From the NCBI RefSeq assembly GCF_000003815.2, contig NC_049995.1, positions 18,436,864-18,500,863 on the forward strand: a DNA stretch of 64,000 nucleotides, written 5' to 3'. Under the pieces are notes generated by a model. It was not told where the DNA came from. It made no database searches and was given only the letters and a program-made list of their open reading frames with translations. Shown here piece by piece: positions 12,360-25,930 of this stretch. Source of the stretch: Branchiostoma floridae (Eukaryota > Chordata > Leptocardii > Amphioxiformes > Branchiostomatidae). The position numbers were made by a program, and so were the translations under genes. Position 1 is the first letter of the stretch. Each line of letters starts with the position of its first letter.

Positions 12360-13140
12360 TTTGGTTGTCACGTGGTCGTCCTCAAAAGTAGGCCAGTTTT
12401 TGCGTTTGACGAAAATTGTGAATTTTAGCCATGTTCAAAGTACTACATATGACAAAACAAAACAGACTTCTAACTCAACTTCTTGTCAAAGAGAGATCTA
12501 TGTATTGTCTATTTAATAAATGCTTGAAGAGTTTTAGATCGTGACGTTTAGTCACGTGGTTGTCCCTGGAATTAGGCCACTTTTTTTACGTTTGGCAAAA
12601 TTTTGAATTTTAGCCATGTTCAAAGGGTTTTCTGTGACAAAGTGAATTTGAATTCTGATTCAACTTCTTGTCAAAGGGAAACCTAGGTATTGCCTATCTA
12701 ATAAATGTATTCAGAATTTTGAGTCATAAAATGTAGTCCCGTGGTTGTCCCTGAAAGTAGGTCACTTTTTCCGCATTTGACGAAAACTGTGAATTTTAGC
12801 CATGTTCAAAGTGTTTTCTGTGACAAATTGAATTCAAATTCTGATTCAACTTCTTTTCAAAGAGAGACCTAGGTATTGCCTATCTGATAAATGATTGCAG
12901 AGTTTTGAGTCATGAAATGCAGTCACGTGGTTGTCCCTGAAAGTAGGTCAATTTTTGCATTTGGCAAAAGTTGTGAATTCTAGCCATTTTCAAAGTACTC
13001 TACATGACAAAGCAAATTAGAATACTGATTCAACTTCTCGTCAAAGAAAGATCTATGTATCGCCTAACTAATAAATGCTTGAAGAGTTTCAAGTAGTGAT
13101 TTTTAGTCACATAGTTGTCCCTGAAAGTAGGCCATATCTA
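12360..13140 (+). repeat. Degenerate ~185-bp tandem repeat inside the foldback element
   Basis: The phrase tagccatgttcaaag and flanking blocks (gtcacgtggttgtccctg, cttcttgtcaaagagaga, tattgcctatctaataaatg) recur with starts near 12428, 12613, 12799 and 12983, a spacing of 184-186 bases. Inverted copies lie in the right arm at about 14550-15130. The arms are therefore partly built from a satellite-like array. Confidence 0.8.
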
Positions 13141-13499
13141 GATCTATCAAATGAATTCTAGTGAGCGTCCGCATTACAGAACGTAGCTGAAACAATATTT
13201 CATATTATGTATTGCATATCACTACTTTAAAAGACACAGAGGCCATGCAACACTAATCTTTGATCAAACACTGTATTCAATTCAGTATAAGTCACTGTAA
13301 TACTCATTGACATCGTTTTATTGTTTTAAAACGTTTGAAATTTGCACATTGTAAAATGTTAGCAAAAATAAACTTTCCAAAAGTCATCTGCTCCAAAGTA
13401 TCAGAGTCTTCTAACAGCATTTCTCCAAGCCTGAATAAGAACACTTCAAGTACAGTTTATAATGTTTCAGAGCTTTCAAAACCAAATAAATAATATATA

Positions 13500-14325
13500 C
13501 TAGAGTTCCACGACCCCATACATTCGCCAAATAATTCTACCCTTTACAACTATTGTATTAATTGTTTTGGTCATTAATTATGCAAATAAGATTTTCATTT
13601 GCATAGATTCTATTACTTGTTTATCTCCTCCACCGAATAACAGATTTAAACAATCTATGTTAAAAAGATTTTTATCGCATTTTGTAACAATTTATGCAAG
13701 TAAGGACCTCTTTGCATAACTAATGTTCAACAATAATGTTCACCTGTACATAACTTCCAAATGCTACCAGTAAGAAGTTCCCGTCATTTACCACAACGAC
13801 ATCGGAGCATTTTCTAATCAATTATGCAAATTAGGTCTTTATTTTGCATGATATATATCGATCAATATTCTTTCCTATTTCAGTTACATTTGTCACTTTC
13901 TAATGATCCTATAATGGAACTGGGCGTGTTTAATTGTTTTCCTAATTATTTATGCAAATTAGATTCCGATTTGTATAGTAAATATGTATTTATATGAAGC
14001 ATCTCTTAAGCTATCTACATACCAAAAAGCATGACAATCCGTCAATCCCTTCTTGAGTTATTTTCTTTCAAAGCTTGAGTTATTCTCTTTCAAAGTCTTA
14101 CGCTAAACCTGTCCTGCTGTACATCCGTCAACCCCTTCTTCAAATTCGGAAATTCCTTTGCAGTACCTTAACAGCCCGCTAGGCGGCCCAAAATCTATTC
14201 GTTTCCAAATCATACCCACATACCGAATATCAATACAATCCATTTTGGCGTTCTGGAGTTATTTTGGTCCTCTACAAACATACATACAAACGCTACCCAA
14301 AACATAACCTTTTTGGCGAAGGTAA
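13500..14325. mobile_element. Repeat nested in the foldback element, related to 7135-7630
   Basis: It starts ctagagttccacgaccccatac, has CATTCGCCAA (13521-13530) and ends TTGGCGAAGGT (14313-14323), matching the ends of the 7135-7630 element. The interior repeats aattatgcaaat several times. It sits in the loop between the inverted arms, either as a later insertion or as part of the element core. No ORF of note. Confidence 0.6.
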
Positions 14326-15646
14326 AAATGTTCTTTTTAATTCTAGGAGTAAAACATAAACATCTGAAAATGGGGACAACCAACGCCAACCAACCAATGA
14401 GGGAAACCAACGCCAAGATCCAAACCTCTACAATTAATTGTTTAACAGCCAATACCTACAGCTACGTTTGACAAAACGTTTAATCATAATTCTATTCCAC
14501 TTTGCTAAGTATTGTACTTCGGATGCAGCTAAAGTTTACAATCTTCATCTAAAGTGACCTACTTCCAGGGACAGCCACGTGATTCAATTTCACAATCTGA
14601 AACTCTACAAACACTTATCATATAGGCGTTGTCTACATTTACCTTTGATAAGAAGTTGAGTTAGACTTCTTTTTACACGTAGAGTACTTTGAACATGGCT
14701 AAAATTCACAATTTTCGACATATGCAGAAAAAGTGACCTACTTTCAGGGACAACCACGGGACTACATTTTATGACTCAAAATTCTGAAATCATTTATCAG
14801 ATAGGCAATACCTAGGTTTCCCTTTGACAAGAAGTTGAATCAGAATTCAAATTCACTTTGTCACAGAAAACCCTTTGAACATGGCTAAAATTCAAAATTT
14901 TGCCAAACGCAAAAAAGTGGCCTACTTCCAGGGACAACCACGTGACTAAACGTCACGATCTAAAACTCTTCAAGCATTTATTAAATAGACAATACATAGA
15001 TCTCTCTTTGACAAGAAGTTGAGTTAGAAGTCTGTTTTATTTTGTCATATGTAGTACTTTGAACATGGCTAAAATTCACAATTTTCGTCAAACGCAAAAA
15101 CTGGCCTACTTTTGAGGACGACCACGTGACAACCAAACAAGACCCCAAACTTTGCAACAATGCATTTGATAGATATATCAATCATCTATACAGGGTACAA
15201 ATTTAAGGTCAAAAAAATTACCAGCTTGGCACTTATGGTGTTACAAAGTTGGGCCAAAAATTACGTTATTTTGTAGCTTGAAACATTGTATTGTTTTGAT
15301 GCTGCCCAAGACCTCAATGTTATCTCGTTGGAAATTTCACAACAATTTCTAAAAAGCCAAAATGTTGGTCTATTCAGATCTTGTTTTGTTTTGACGATAC
15401 AGTAAAAGGTGTTGGAGTGACAATGCCGTAAAGTATGCCGATTTCCGTGTTTTTCAGATGCGGAAATTGGGGAAAATGGCCAGAAAACTTTGTTGGCCCG
15501 TTACCATGGCAACAAGGAGTTTTGATCTAAAAGAAAGCTATTTTGAGGGGTTGTGGACCAAGTACTATCACTGTGCAAAATATGAGCCAAATCGATTTTT
15601 TGACCTTTGCCACCATTGTTTGATCCTTACAGACATTTACTCTTAA

Positions 15647-16880
15647 TTGATTAATGCTTTGTAGATAGCTTTAAAAATTCAAGCTGTCAAGGGTCTTGCA
15701 TGGCCATGGTTTCCTTAAACTTTGAGAAAAAGGATTGAGGAAAATGGCGGCTTTCTCACAGACTGTGATGACGTCACGACTTGTAACTGATAACGAGTAT
15801 CCAAACAGCAGTTTACCGATGATGGGACATGATAAATGATATATTTTACCTGTTATATATTAACCATGTATTATCAGTTAAACAAATATACACTGGAGTT
15901 ATTTGCAAGTTAATGCCCAAGGGCTAATTGCAAGTACATTGTTAACATTTGGAGATATACAAGTAATAATGAGTAGCTATAAACAATATTCTACTCTAAT
16001 ACTAGCTATAGTGTTGGCTAAATGTACTAAATGCAGACCATGTCTACGGATTGCACATTAACAAGTCTGTGGTATTAGACGTTGAGTCTTTATGAATTGA
16101 ATTGAATTGGATTATGTGAGATGCCATAATCAGTTTGGTACCAATAAAGGTTATTCTTTCCTTGCATTAAAATGTCGATGCTACAAACAGATTTGTATGT
16201 ATCTTTAAATGTCAGAACTCCCATAACAATAAAGGTTATTCTTTCTTTGCATATAATGTTTATGGTTCTTTGTGGCGTAACACCCTTCAAAATAACCAGA
16301 CCCAATGAATAAAATTCTATAGACGTAAAATGTCCCACAAGGGCGTCCAGCGGTAGATGATGAAGCAGCATGCATTCTGCACAATACACAATGTTATTCT
16401 GAAGTATGCCAACAGCGACTGGGTTTGATGAGGTTCTAAAACGAATTAACTATCATGTCTGTATAGGAATATAGCGGCCTTATTGTAACATTGCAGAACA
16501 TCCTTAGAACGATATAACAATGTTTAACTAAGAAATTGTCTGAAGTTTGGCCCTATTATGATAATAGTACCACCATTTCATCAACAAGAAGATAGTGTAA
16601 GGAAAGGTACCAACACCATGTCACCGTTCGGTATCTTGTGTCCGAAAAATGGATCGAATTTGGAAAATCATGATCATTCCCGACCCACTGATCTATGTCA
16701 ATATGGCAGATGTAGTCATTCACCTAGCGGAAAATGCTGGTAATACAGGGATAAGCTGATAATAAGTAGAACCCAACTTACCGGTTTTACTAGTCTCATT
16801 TGTACGGCGTCGCTCATTCAGAATCTAAGGTCAATCTTTACCCTTACCAAGCCCGACTTTGCCGCCCACCTGCCATGTTT
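15647..16880 (+). other. Continuation of gene B 3' flank and gene C distal upstream
   Basis: After the element, the paralogous flank resumes (ttgattaatgctttgtagatag). It includes a TGACGTCA at 15769-15776 within gatgacgtcacgacttg and a possible poly(A) signal (accaataaaggttattc, about 16138). From 16540 it turns into the block shared by upstream regions (aatgctggtaatacagggataagc, tacggcgtcgctcattcag). No gene was seen. Confidence 0.5.
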
Positions 16881-16885
16881 ACCGG

Positions 16886-16989
16886 TATATAAGTCCCCAG
16901 ACAGGAGACATCTGAGAAAGTTTGTCTCGAAGAATCAGACTGACACCGATTACGTCTCAAGGAGCCCCTCTTACCGTTACGTCACACAG
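16886..16989 (+). promoter_or_regulatory. TATA box and non-coding leader exon of gene C (type 1)
   Basis: TATATAAG at 16886-16893 is the best TATA box in the window. It is followed by gtccccagacaggagacatctgag, where transcription probably starts about 16915-16920, and by a leader ending acgtcacacag/gtgagat at 16989/16990. Splicing to the acceptor at 18108 puts the leader one base before the ATG of gene C. The same block, with weaker TATA versions, occurs before D, F, G, H and I. Confidence 0.65.
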
Positions 16990-17569
16990 GTGAGATTTGC
17001 ACCTGAGAGGTGTTCTAGTCTGAATGGCGGCCATGTTAGGTCAACGACATGAAATTGTTTTTGGTATCATGAGATTTCGATTGTTCTTGTGATCTCGAAG
17101 GAGTAACAATTTATGATTAGGAAAATAAGACAATCAATGATTTCATAAAGTTCGCGTCTCCTTATTTGGAGGTAATACGAGCATTTGTTGCTGGTAAACG
17201 TGATACGAAATGTCTGAATAAGTGACGCGAGCGTAACATAAAGACCTGTATGTAAACACGGTGGTTTAAAGTTACACGGTTGGTGCGTTTTAAACTTCAA
17301 TTTCAACGAACTAGTTTATTTATTGGCTTGGGTTTTTAGCACGCACAGTAGGTTTCCCAACTCGCATGTGCCTAGAACAGTATCAGCCCATTAACACCCA
17401 CCCAACACGCCCCCCCCCCCCCCTCCTTCCCGGTCGATTCTCCAACTAGACCAAAATTATCTATTTACTGGTCCAACTGTAGTTACACACCTGCAGTTTG
17501 AATAATCTATATCATTATGAACGTTAAGATGATGTAATACATTTCAAGTATGTTATTCATAACAAGAAC

Positions 17570-17700
17570 AAGTCCCTGGTTTGAACTATCCCTCACCCCT
17601 GCACGTCCTCGTGACGTATAAATAATTGGTGCACATAACAGACATTCCGCAGTGGGTGTGTTGACGTCATCCTGAGTGCAGTACATGTTCGACCTGGGAC
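17570..17700 (+). promoter_or_regulatory. CRE module in gene C intron 1
   Basis: This is a diverged copy of the array module (cctgcacgtcctcgtgacgtataaataattgg, acagacattccgcagtgg) with a perfect TGACGTCA at 17662-17669. The GC box is lost (ctcacccctgcacg). A poly-C run lies just upstream at 17410-17424. The rest of the intron shows nothing else. Confidence 0.45.
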
Positions 17701-18109
17701 TGAACGGCGTGTGGACTGAACGATGCTCAATTAACGTTAACATCATTATTTTAATATAGTTATAGTGAAATGTCCCTTTATCAATTATAGAAGAAACTTG
17801 ATAAGCTGGTAAACTGCGTATGCGCAAGGTCAAATACGTAGGCTCCCGAGGTTTGATTTGAGTTTTTGTGTAGACAATGGTTGACAACTTTCCAGAGGTA
17901 TTTTTATGGGCCTTCACTTTTAATACCCACAATACAACACACTGGGGATGCTCATTTCAAAAGCAAAGTACGTTATTTCCTTACCTACTGCCATGCGTAA
18001 ATCGTTATCAAGTTACATAGTTAGTGTCATCTAGCAATCTTACCTACTTAAACGTAAAATGTGTGCAAAATAGGATCAGTTCATTGAAGTTTTATTATCT
18101 GCTTTCAGA

Positions 18110-21100
18110 ATGGCAGGTCCGGTCAGAGAAATAGTTACAAATGCCGACAGGCGCCATTTTGATTTTGTGCAAACCTTGCTCCGTATTTCCGATGAGCTGA
18201 CAGAAGAGGAAACGGCAAACGTGAAGATCTTCTGTCTGCATCTGATTCCTAAGGGCCACCTGGCACAGCTCAGGCGGGCAATGGACGTTTTCGTCAAGCT
18301 GATGGAACTGGACAAAATCGACCAGGAGAATCTCGACTTTCTCAAAGAGATCTTGGAAAGAATCGGTCGACAGGACCTGATTCAGAATGTTCTGCGCCAG
18401 TTCCAGCCGCCTGACCGAGAGATTCAGGAGAATCCTGAATTGCAGCCGGGAACAATTCAACAGGGAGCAGATGCAGAAGGTTAGTAACATGCAAGAAAAT
18501 TATTGATAAACCTCGAACAAAAATCCATTATCTGCCCGACAGCCTTGTCTCGTCATAGAAATACATTTCTATGGAATTTGCTCTCAATTCAACTAATAAA
18601 AGAAATCATCAGAAGCAATACTGCGGACTTGTTGTTGATAATAAGGTTATTGCAAATTCTTGCCCATGGGCTAATTCCAGGTAACATGAGATATTCAGAC
18701 ATTCAGAGTATAAAAACAATATCACAAGTGTCTACTCTTGTCTAAAACTAGTAAAAGCTAACTCTAGGTCCTGGGTTATTGGGTTCGACTCTTTTTCGAT
18801 GACTGTGGAAGACGAAAGATCCCACCTTTTCTATTAACATTAACACTTTCATTGATACTTGATATTCCAGGAAATGCAACGTCCAATACCTACGTGGTCG
18901 TGAACGGCCAAGTGCGCATGATCCAGGAAACTCTAGATCGTCTTAGAAACCACATAGCAACGTTATCTTGCAGCAGAAGGTCACAGGTCAAATTCAGAGG
19001 TTACAAGAAACACAAGAGCATCCTGGTGCACTTCTCCATACCGCGGGAGAACACGGCGGTGCTGAGGCACATGGCGGATCACTCCGACCCGAGACTTGTC
19101 TACATGGGCGTCAAGTCACTGCAGATCGACACTGAAGTTCCCATCAAAGTTCAACAGGGGGCGCCGTTGTACGGTAAGTTGACTTCTTTTTCTCTTCATA
19201 TGCACTCAGTTGTGAATTTCAGGGTCAATTTCATATTAATGTAAGTGTCTTTTATTGATACATATCTTCATATGTACTTTCCTGTTGCAGAATTTTTAAG
19301 CTTTATCAAAGACTATAGTTGTTGAAGAATATAAAATGTCTCCCTGTGAAAAAACATCAGTCGACTCCGTTCCAGCACTATCGGGCAGTCTACCACGTGA
19401 CTCTAATTGCTAAGAGATTTGCCGCATAAATAGATACAGATGATGACCTCAACTACACTTTAATAAGCAAGTCTTGTACGAGATCTCATATTAGTCCATA
19501 CGTTTCATGATGTCACATATCTTTTATTTATGTGTTCTAGATGTCAAGAGGCAACTGGCTGTTGATGACATCGAGGTAGGCTGCAGTACCCGGACCAGAC
19601 ACCAGAGGGCGCCCCAGAGCTGGACCCGCCTGTCTGCCCTGAACCTGTTCTCGGACGCCCTGCCGCTCCATCTGCAGGCAGCCGCGAGTCTGGAGTACCA
19701 GGGCTTCTCCTACAGCCTGGTCCGGGCTCTGGTGCAGAAGGACCGGCTCAGAGAACACCAGATGAGGCAGGCCATCCAGAACCTCAGGAACGCAGAGGTG
19801 GATTCCAACACGCTCCGTCAGAAGGCAGAGGTAGATTCCAACACGATCATGACTTTGCGCTCCAAGCTCAACATCACAGAGAACAGGCTGAAGGAGGCTC
19901 TTGAGACGATCGAGGTTCTTGAAGAAAAGCTGCGGCAGGCTCAAGAATACGCAGAAAAAGTCGCCAAGCAGGTGACGTCCCACGTGACGGAGTACAGGGG
20001 AGAGAAGTCGCATGGAGGCTGGCCAGAGGAGTACAGGGGAGAGAATCCGCATGGAGGTTTGTCTGCAGAGGTGGAGAAGGCAGATGCAGCTACACAGACA
20101 CACCTAGCGGGTCCTGTCGGTACCACAGGGAGACCTGGAGAAGTGGGCGAAAAGCTTGGAGAAGACCCGACTGCAAAGGAAGAAGACAAAAAAACTCCAA
20201 GACAAGACTCTGGCAGTGGGGGCGATGAAAGAGAGGATGTTCTCGGTACAGGAGCACCCGAGCAAGAGCGACACAGAGCGGTGACAGAAGCAGCGACATC
20301 TGGCTCTACTGGGGACTTGAAACAGGGTGTGATCACTTTTGGTGGGGAAGGATCAGAACCTGGAAAGTTTCAGTTCCCACGTGGCATTGTGGTGTCACCT
20401 AGCAACGAGATATTTGTGACTGATATGCACAACAGGCGAGTCCAAGTCCACAGCACGGAGGGGGTTTACCTGCGCCACTTCTCAACAGTTGTACCGGGTA
20501 CAGGGGATAAGGACATGGCGCCGTATGATGTTTGTATGGACAGTACCAGCACGCTGTGGGTAGTGGGGCGGGGATGGACAGCTGACCATGTTGTACAGTA
20601 CAGCACGGACGGGACCGCCATGGCGGGGTTTGACCTGAAGAAGATCGGTTATTCCCGCGGCATCGCAGTGGACATGCGCACTAACCACATTCTGGTGACT
20701 AATGCAGACCGCGGTGCAGTTCTTGTGTTCCGTCCGGACGGCTCCCTGGTGCGGAAAGTTCTGCATCCACGGGGTGAGATGACAACCCCGGGGTACATCA
20801 CTGTGGACGGGGAAGGGAACATTCTTGTGTCGGACTGGGACACTCACTGTGTCTACGTGTATGACGAGTCCGGGAAGTTCCTGTTTCAGTTCGGAGGTGA
20901 GGGAAGTGGTGAAGGTCAGCTGAAGTTTCCCCACGGCATCTGTATAGACAGCTCGGGTAACATCATCGTGGCGGACCGTGGGAACGAGAGGATTCAGATC
21001 TTCACACGTCACGGCGAGTTTGTCCGGACCGTCCGTACTGGGCCGGTCCCACGCGGCCTGGCTGTGGGGCCGGAAGGGCAGCTGGTTGTGACTGGTCGGG

Positions 21101-21135
21101 ATAACCACACTGTGACTGTATTTCCTAACTACTGA
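18110..21135 (+). CDS. Gene C: DED - alpha/beta domain - coiled coil - NHL protein, 755 aa
   Basis: Coding exons are 18110-18479, 18871-19173 and 19541-21135, both introns phase 1. The ATG follows ctttcag/a, the only array member with A instead of G before the ATG. The DED is complete (GRQDLI) and the Pro-rich tail is minimal, one PPDREIQENPELQPG unit. The middle domain differs at CSRRSQ and IDTEVP where most paralogs have GTRRSQ and IDAEVP. The coil has two hendecads, and the two EYRGEK repeats are altered (EYRGEKSHGGWPE, EYRGENPHGGLSA). NHL repeats span about 490-755. Blade variable positions include DMHN, WDTHC, RGNE and GRDNH. Blade 2 has CMDSTSTLWV where most paralogs have CMDGNGTLWV. 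Confidence 0.88.
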
Positions 21136-22660
21136 GTTCCTGACCACTGAGTTAGATCTTTGATAAAGATTGAATGTTAACAGGACTTACCCATTCTAAC
21201 CGATTATCCGGCCTACTTCGTGATGACTGAGGAACGGATGGACGGGGCGGAGGGCGGTACCGACTTCCTACGACCTTTGACCCATCGCTCAGGCAATATT
21301 TTTGGACAATCACGTGTTCTCAGAAATTGAATCCTACTTCTATCTGTTCCCATCTGTTTCGTCAGTCATCCTGAAGAAGACTTGAGGATTCGGTGATTCC
21401 CGAAAGCTCATTTTGTTATCCATCTTCATATTGCTTCGTTCAACTACATAGATCTATGCTTAAAATACACTTTATGCGAAAGTCGAATCTTTTTAATACC
21501 AAACGTGTCTAAAAACCATGGTAACTTTTGGGGTATGTTTGATTTGACAGATCAAAGCTTTATTAATTGATTATTGCTTCGTAAATAGCTTTGCAGACTC
21601 AAAGGTCTTGCATGGCCATGGATTCCCTTTTAAACATCGTACATCGGTATGAATCAAGTGGCAACACTGTGATATTAAAAAAAGTCATCTTGTATATATT
21701 CTAATTTTGCGAAGACGGAATGAAGTTGAGAAGAATGACAGACTCGTCACAAACGCGAGGGTACCCTTCAGTTTGACCGATGATAACGACTATCCAACCA
21801 GCAGTGCACCGATGATGGTATACGATGTGAGTTTATTTTTACCCGTAACATCACCATTTATCATCGGGTAAACAATTAGATACAACATAAAGGTCTCTGC
21901 ACAATGTCTAAAGATCGCACATTAACACGTCTTTCCTATCAGCGGTTGAATTTCGGGGGGATCGAATTGAATTGGATACTTTACGATGCTGTATTCAGTT
22001 TTACACGAATAAAAGCTTTGCTTTCTTTGCATAAAATGATCATAGTTCTCTGTGGTCTTACTTATGATACTGAGTACCAACCATGATTTCGGCTCCCTGT
22101 GTAACACCCGACAAAAAGGCGTTGCCAAAGAAAAGTATTGATAGACATAAAATATGTCACAAGGACTTCTAGCGGTAAATGATGAAACTGAATGCTATTA
22201 AACTGAATGAACTGAATGTTCTATAGAAATAAACAACGAGATTCTGCAATACCATCGCGGACTGGGCTTCAAGTTTGGACCAACGAGGTTCTTAATAGAA
22301 GGTATATATCAACTGTCTTATCTAATTCGTGTGGGAACAAAGCGGCCTTGTCGTAACATTTTAGAACATCCTTGTGACGACAAAGTTTAACGAACAAATT
22401 GTCTGAATGTTGGTTCTGTTATAATCTTAGTTCCGCCATTTAATCTCCAAGCAGATGTTGGAAAAAAATATGTGCGCCCCTAGTATATGTCGAGATGCAA
22501 CTTCACATCAGCGGATACTTCTTGTACTACAGGGATTAGCTTTTCAATAGAACATAATCATAATTCACCTGTTTTACAAATCACATATTACGGCGACGCC
22601 CATTCAGTATTAATGGAAACGCTAGCTTATTGTATCGCGAACTATTTTCGTCACTAGCGG
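21136..22660 (+). other. 3' flank of gene C, near-copy of gene H 3' flank
   Basis: The sequence from the stop codon to about 22660 is nearly identical to 59638-61150 behind gene H (ctgagttcctgaccactgag, gatctttgataaagattgaatg, gacggggcggagggcggtac). Similarity ends near the phrase cactagcgggtcaaa. A candidate poly(A) signal (cgaataaaagc) lies at about 22006. Small ORFs here are copied only because the DNA is, and show no recognisable domain. Confidence 0.6.
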
Positions 22661-23589
22661 GTCAAATCCCTGTATAACATCCTACAAAATAGAATATGTT
22701 CAATACACATAAAATATCTCACAACGACTTCTAGTGGCAAATGCTAAAACTTCAAGCCTACTGTAGAATTCAACAATACGATTCTACAGTACAACGTAAA
22801 CAACGTGGAAGGACTTGCAATGGCGACTAACTTTCATTCGATACTTGATACTTTTGTCATCAGTCATACTGTGATACTTTTCTCATCTGTCATCTTACTA
22901 GTAATTTCAAAAGACATTTCACCAAAATATCCTATATTTGCTTCATCTACAGGCACAAATATTTTGAATTACGTATCACTTCAAAGTACAGAGCACAAGG
23001 AAAGTGGAATAAAGATTCTCTGAGTCAGCTCACAGAGATGTCTCCATTGTATCGTTAACTGGATATAATCGTGCATCAGGACACCTCAGCACAGCAGTTA
23101 GTTGTGTTGGATCATTCATGCACTATTGTGCCTCATGCCTCAAGGTAACATGAACAGTGGCATTTTTATGCCTGTCCGCCATGACAGTCACACCAAAACA
23201 ACACACGCCTTCTTATCTTCTTTACCTTCTTCCCACTGAAATAATTTCCCCGACGTCTCTCTCACTCATTACCATTACCATACATGATACAGTTGGCAAC
23301 GTCCTAAAGCTCATAAGGCCTATCCAACGATACATGGCTGATACACAGTTTCAATAGAAAGAAATGTGCTTTTGGGGCGTTGCAGGAACAATTAATGACT
23401 CCTCTGCGTGTTTCCAGCACGACCACAGCGTACGGAGTCCAAGTTTGTTTTACTCCCGCCGGCCTTTGCGCGAGTAATCTACCTGACAGGAGCACGGAAG
23501 TACTGCAGCAACTGAAGCGCGTCGCGCGGACTGTAGTAACTGCTGTACTACGGGTCTTTCCAAAGAGATCAACGTCCTTAAGTGTATTA

Positions 23590-23700
23590 TTACGGGGAGT
23601 CCTCTGTCAACGGACTGAGTACACGGTTAAGTTTACAAACAGATTTCAGCAGAAACCTGCGGCTTGCACGTTGGCGTCCTTCGTACCATTCTTCACACAG
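23590..23700 (+). promoter_or_regulatory. Distal leader exon of gene D (type 2)
   Basis: The block ends ccattcttcacacag/gtgagattcc at 23700/23701. It matches 48430-48543 before gene G and is related to the gene B leader. With the proximal type 1 leader (donor 26050) gene D would have two alternative first exons. Start is approximate. Confidence 0.5.
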
Positions 23701-25930
23701 GTGAGATTCCACACCTGCTTTACTTCACGCTTCGTAACTTCGCATGTCAGCAAGGAGGCCATTTCAGCTCAAATTCTCTAAATACTCTATGGTATCTTGA
23801 GACTTAAACCGTTCTGCATGTGCTTTAAAAGGGCGATTGACCTCTTGTATCAAAGGAAATCATAGGAATTTTCAAGAAGTTCTCATGTTATTGGATGGTA
23901 TACAGGCATCTGCTATTCTTAAACATGAATATCGTCTGAGATACACTCTCCGTTTAAGGGTATCTCCGTAGGACATTAGGTATTCACAACCACACTTTGA
24001 ATATTCTTAACTAGTGTTGAACATGTAAATATATGTTATTTGCGGTAAGTACCTACGGTCGCCATAAACAATGACTCCACCCCTCGCCAGGCTTGTGTGA
24101 CTTGTCACCGGTGCTGAACAGAACAAACATTACGAAGTCGGGAGCTAATAACGGCGACATATTTGTCTTTGGAGTTGCACTGAGCATGTCAAACTGCAAA
24201 TATACGCCTGCAATTTCAATAATTTAATTCATCTAGAAAAATTAAGCTGATGAACCTTTAAGTATACCTGTTAGTATGTTATATGTGGCAAGGACATATC
24301 AGTCTCCTGATCCACGCCCCGTCCCATGGCACGTCCGTGACTTGGTCATGGTTGATGGACAAAATAAACTATCAACAGTCGGGCTGTGGCGTCATGGGGA
24401 AGCCATAGTGCTCGGAGACTCACAAAGAGCTACATTACATCTTACTGTTGACTGATCGTGCTAAGTCCACGAAATTTAACATTGGGAACATTACTCAACA
24501 TAATTTACAGCACAGTGAAATGTCCCTTTGTCATGTATTCAGAGGGGACACAATAAGCCGAATCATGGTTTAAACTGTGCAAGGTCGAACGTAAAGGTCC
24601 CTGGCTAAAGTTTTTTTTTTATGCCATTTCCAGACGTGTTTGTTAATGTTACCTCCTAGAGGTCCACGAACACATACCTTTGCCAAATTAAGGTTTTCAT
24701 GAAGAGTACCCGTTTTTGTGACATTATGAATGGTTATGATGGTTTTCTCCTATTATTAAAATCCATTCATAGCATCTCGATCTATGCTGTTGGCCTGCAT
24801 GCACTCTGACAGCACATCTTAAAATGAACAAGAATCTAAACATGTATATATGTTATTATTGGTGGCACTGAGGGCCTATGGGCGCCATAAACAATGCACC
24901 CCCCCCCCCCTCGTCACGTTTGTGTGACTTGTCACTGGTGCTGAACAGCACAAACATTACGAAGTCGGGAGCTAATAATGGCGACATATTTGTCTTCGGA
25001 GCTGCACTGGGCATGACAAACTGCAGTTTTACGCCTGCAATTTGAATAGTATAATTCATTATGAAAAATTAAGATAATGAACCTGTAAGTATTATGTTAT
25101 TTGTGGCAAGGACCTATCAGTGTCCTGATCCCCACCCCTCGGCACGTCCGCGTGACGTGTTTATGGTTGATTGACAGAACAAACACTCAACAGTCGGTGA
25201 GCTGAGGTCAAAGTGCTCGGAGACTCACAAAGAGCTTCAGTACATATTTAAACTGGGGTAATTATGGCCTGAAAGTGCTTAGTTCACAACAGTTGCACAT
25301 TGTTAACATTGACATTACTCAACATGATCATAAGTTACAGCGAAATGTCCCTTTGTCATGTATTCACTCACGGAGGGAACAGAATGAGCTTGTTTATGGT
25401 TTAAACTGTGCGAGGTCCCTAGCTAAAAATTGTTATGCCATTTCCGGACGTGTTTGTATTGTGCTGATGGGCCTTCGAAGCGTTACCCCCTAGAGTTCCA
25501 CGAACACATACCTTCGCACATCTTATAGTGCCGCCATTTAATCTTCAAGCAGATGTTGGAAAGAAATATTTGGGCCGCTAGCATATGTCAGGATACAACG
25601 TCAAACCAGCTGGTACTGCTGATATTGCAGTGATTTTACAAATCAATAAGGCGACGCCCTATTAGTATTAAAGGAAACGCTAGCTTATTGTATCCCGAAC
25701 TGTTTTCGTCACTAGCGGGTCAAACGCCGCTATGCAATCAGCTACCAGCGGTCGGGACCAAAGTCTAACGGATACAGAGTTCGCTACAAACCTGCCACGT
25801 TCACGAGACGCTTATTCCTGTAGTACCAGCAGTATCCGCTAAGTTGCGCAGCTGCAACAGCCACCCTGGCATTACCCCGTGGCCATGATCAAAGTCTAAC
25901 GGGTACCGAGTTTGTTTCCAACTGCCACGT

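Larger units (their letters stand above)
11855..15642. mobile_element. Foldback-type DNA element, 3788 bp, TTAA target duplication
   Basis: The ends are TTAA/GAGTAAATGTCTGTAAG at 11851 and its exact reverse complement ending at 15646. The first roughly 920 bases of each arm (11851 to about 12770, and 14727-15646) are almost perfect inverted repeats without length change: any position x pairs with 27497-x. The unoccupied site is visible in paralogous flanks (gene A 5205-5225, attattagttgattaatgc; gene C about 21570, attaattgatta), which supports insertion and a TTAA duplication. TTAA duplication is typical of the piggyBac superfamily, but the ends do not show the usual CCY start, so family assignment is open. 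There is no transposase, so it is non-autonomous. Identical small ORFs on opposite strands (12316-12516 and 14981-15181; 11851-12039 and 15458-15646) are products of the symmetry. Confidence 0.85.

Noticed and set aside
11851-15646. Identical 62-aa and 66-aa ORFs on both strands (11851-12039, 12316-12516, 14981-15181, 15458-15646)
   Set aside because: They are mirror copies created by the inverted arms and show no domain; not treated as genes.
17410-17424. Poly-C run (also near 24899)
   Set aside because: Simple homopolymer runs; the lengths may be sequencing-sensitive and no function is supported.
23380-23781. 133-aa ORF upstream of gene D
   Set aside because: It overlaps the type 2 leader exon and its donor, and the near-copy before gene G does not keep the frame.
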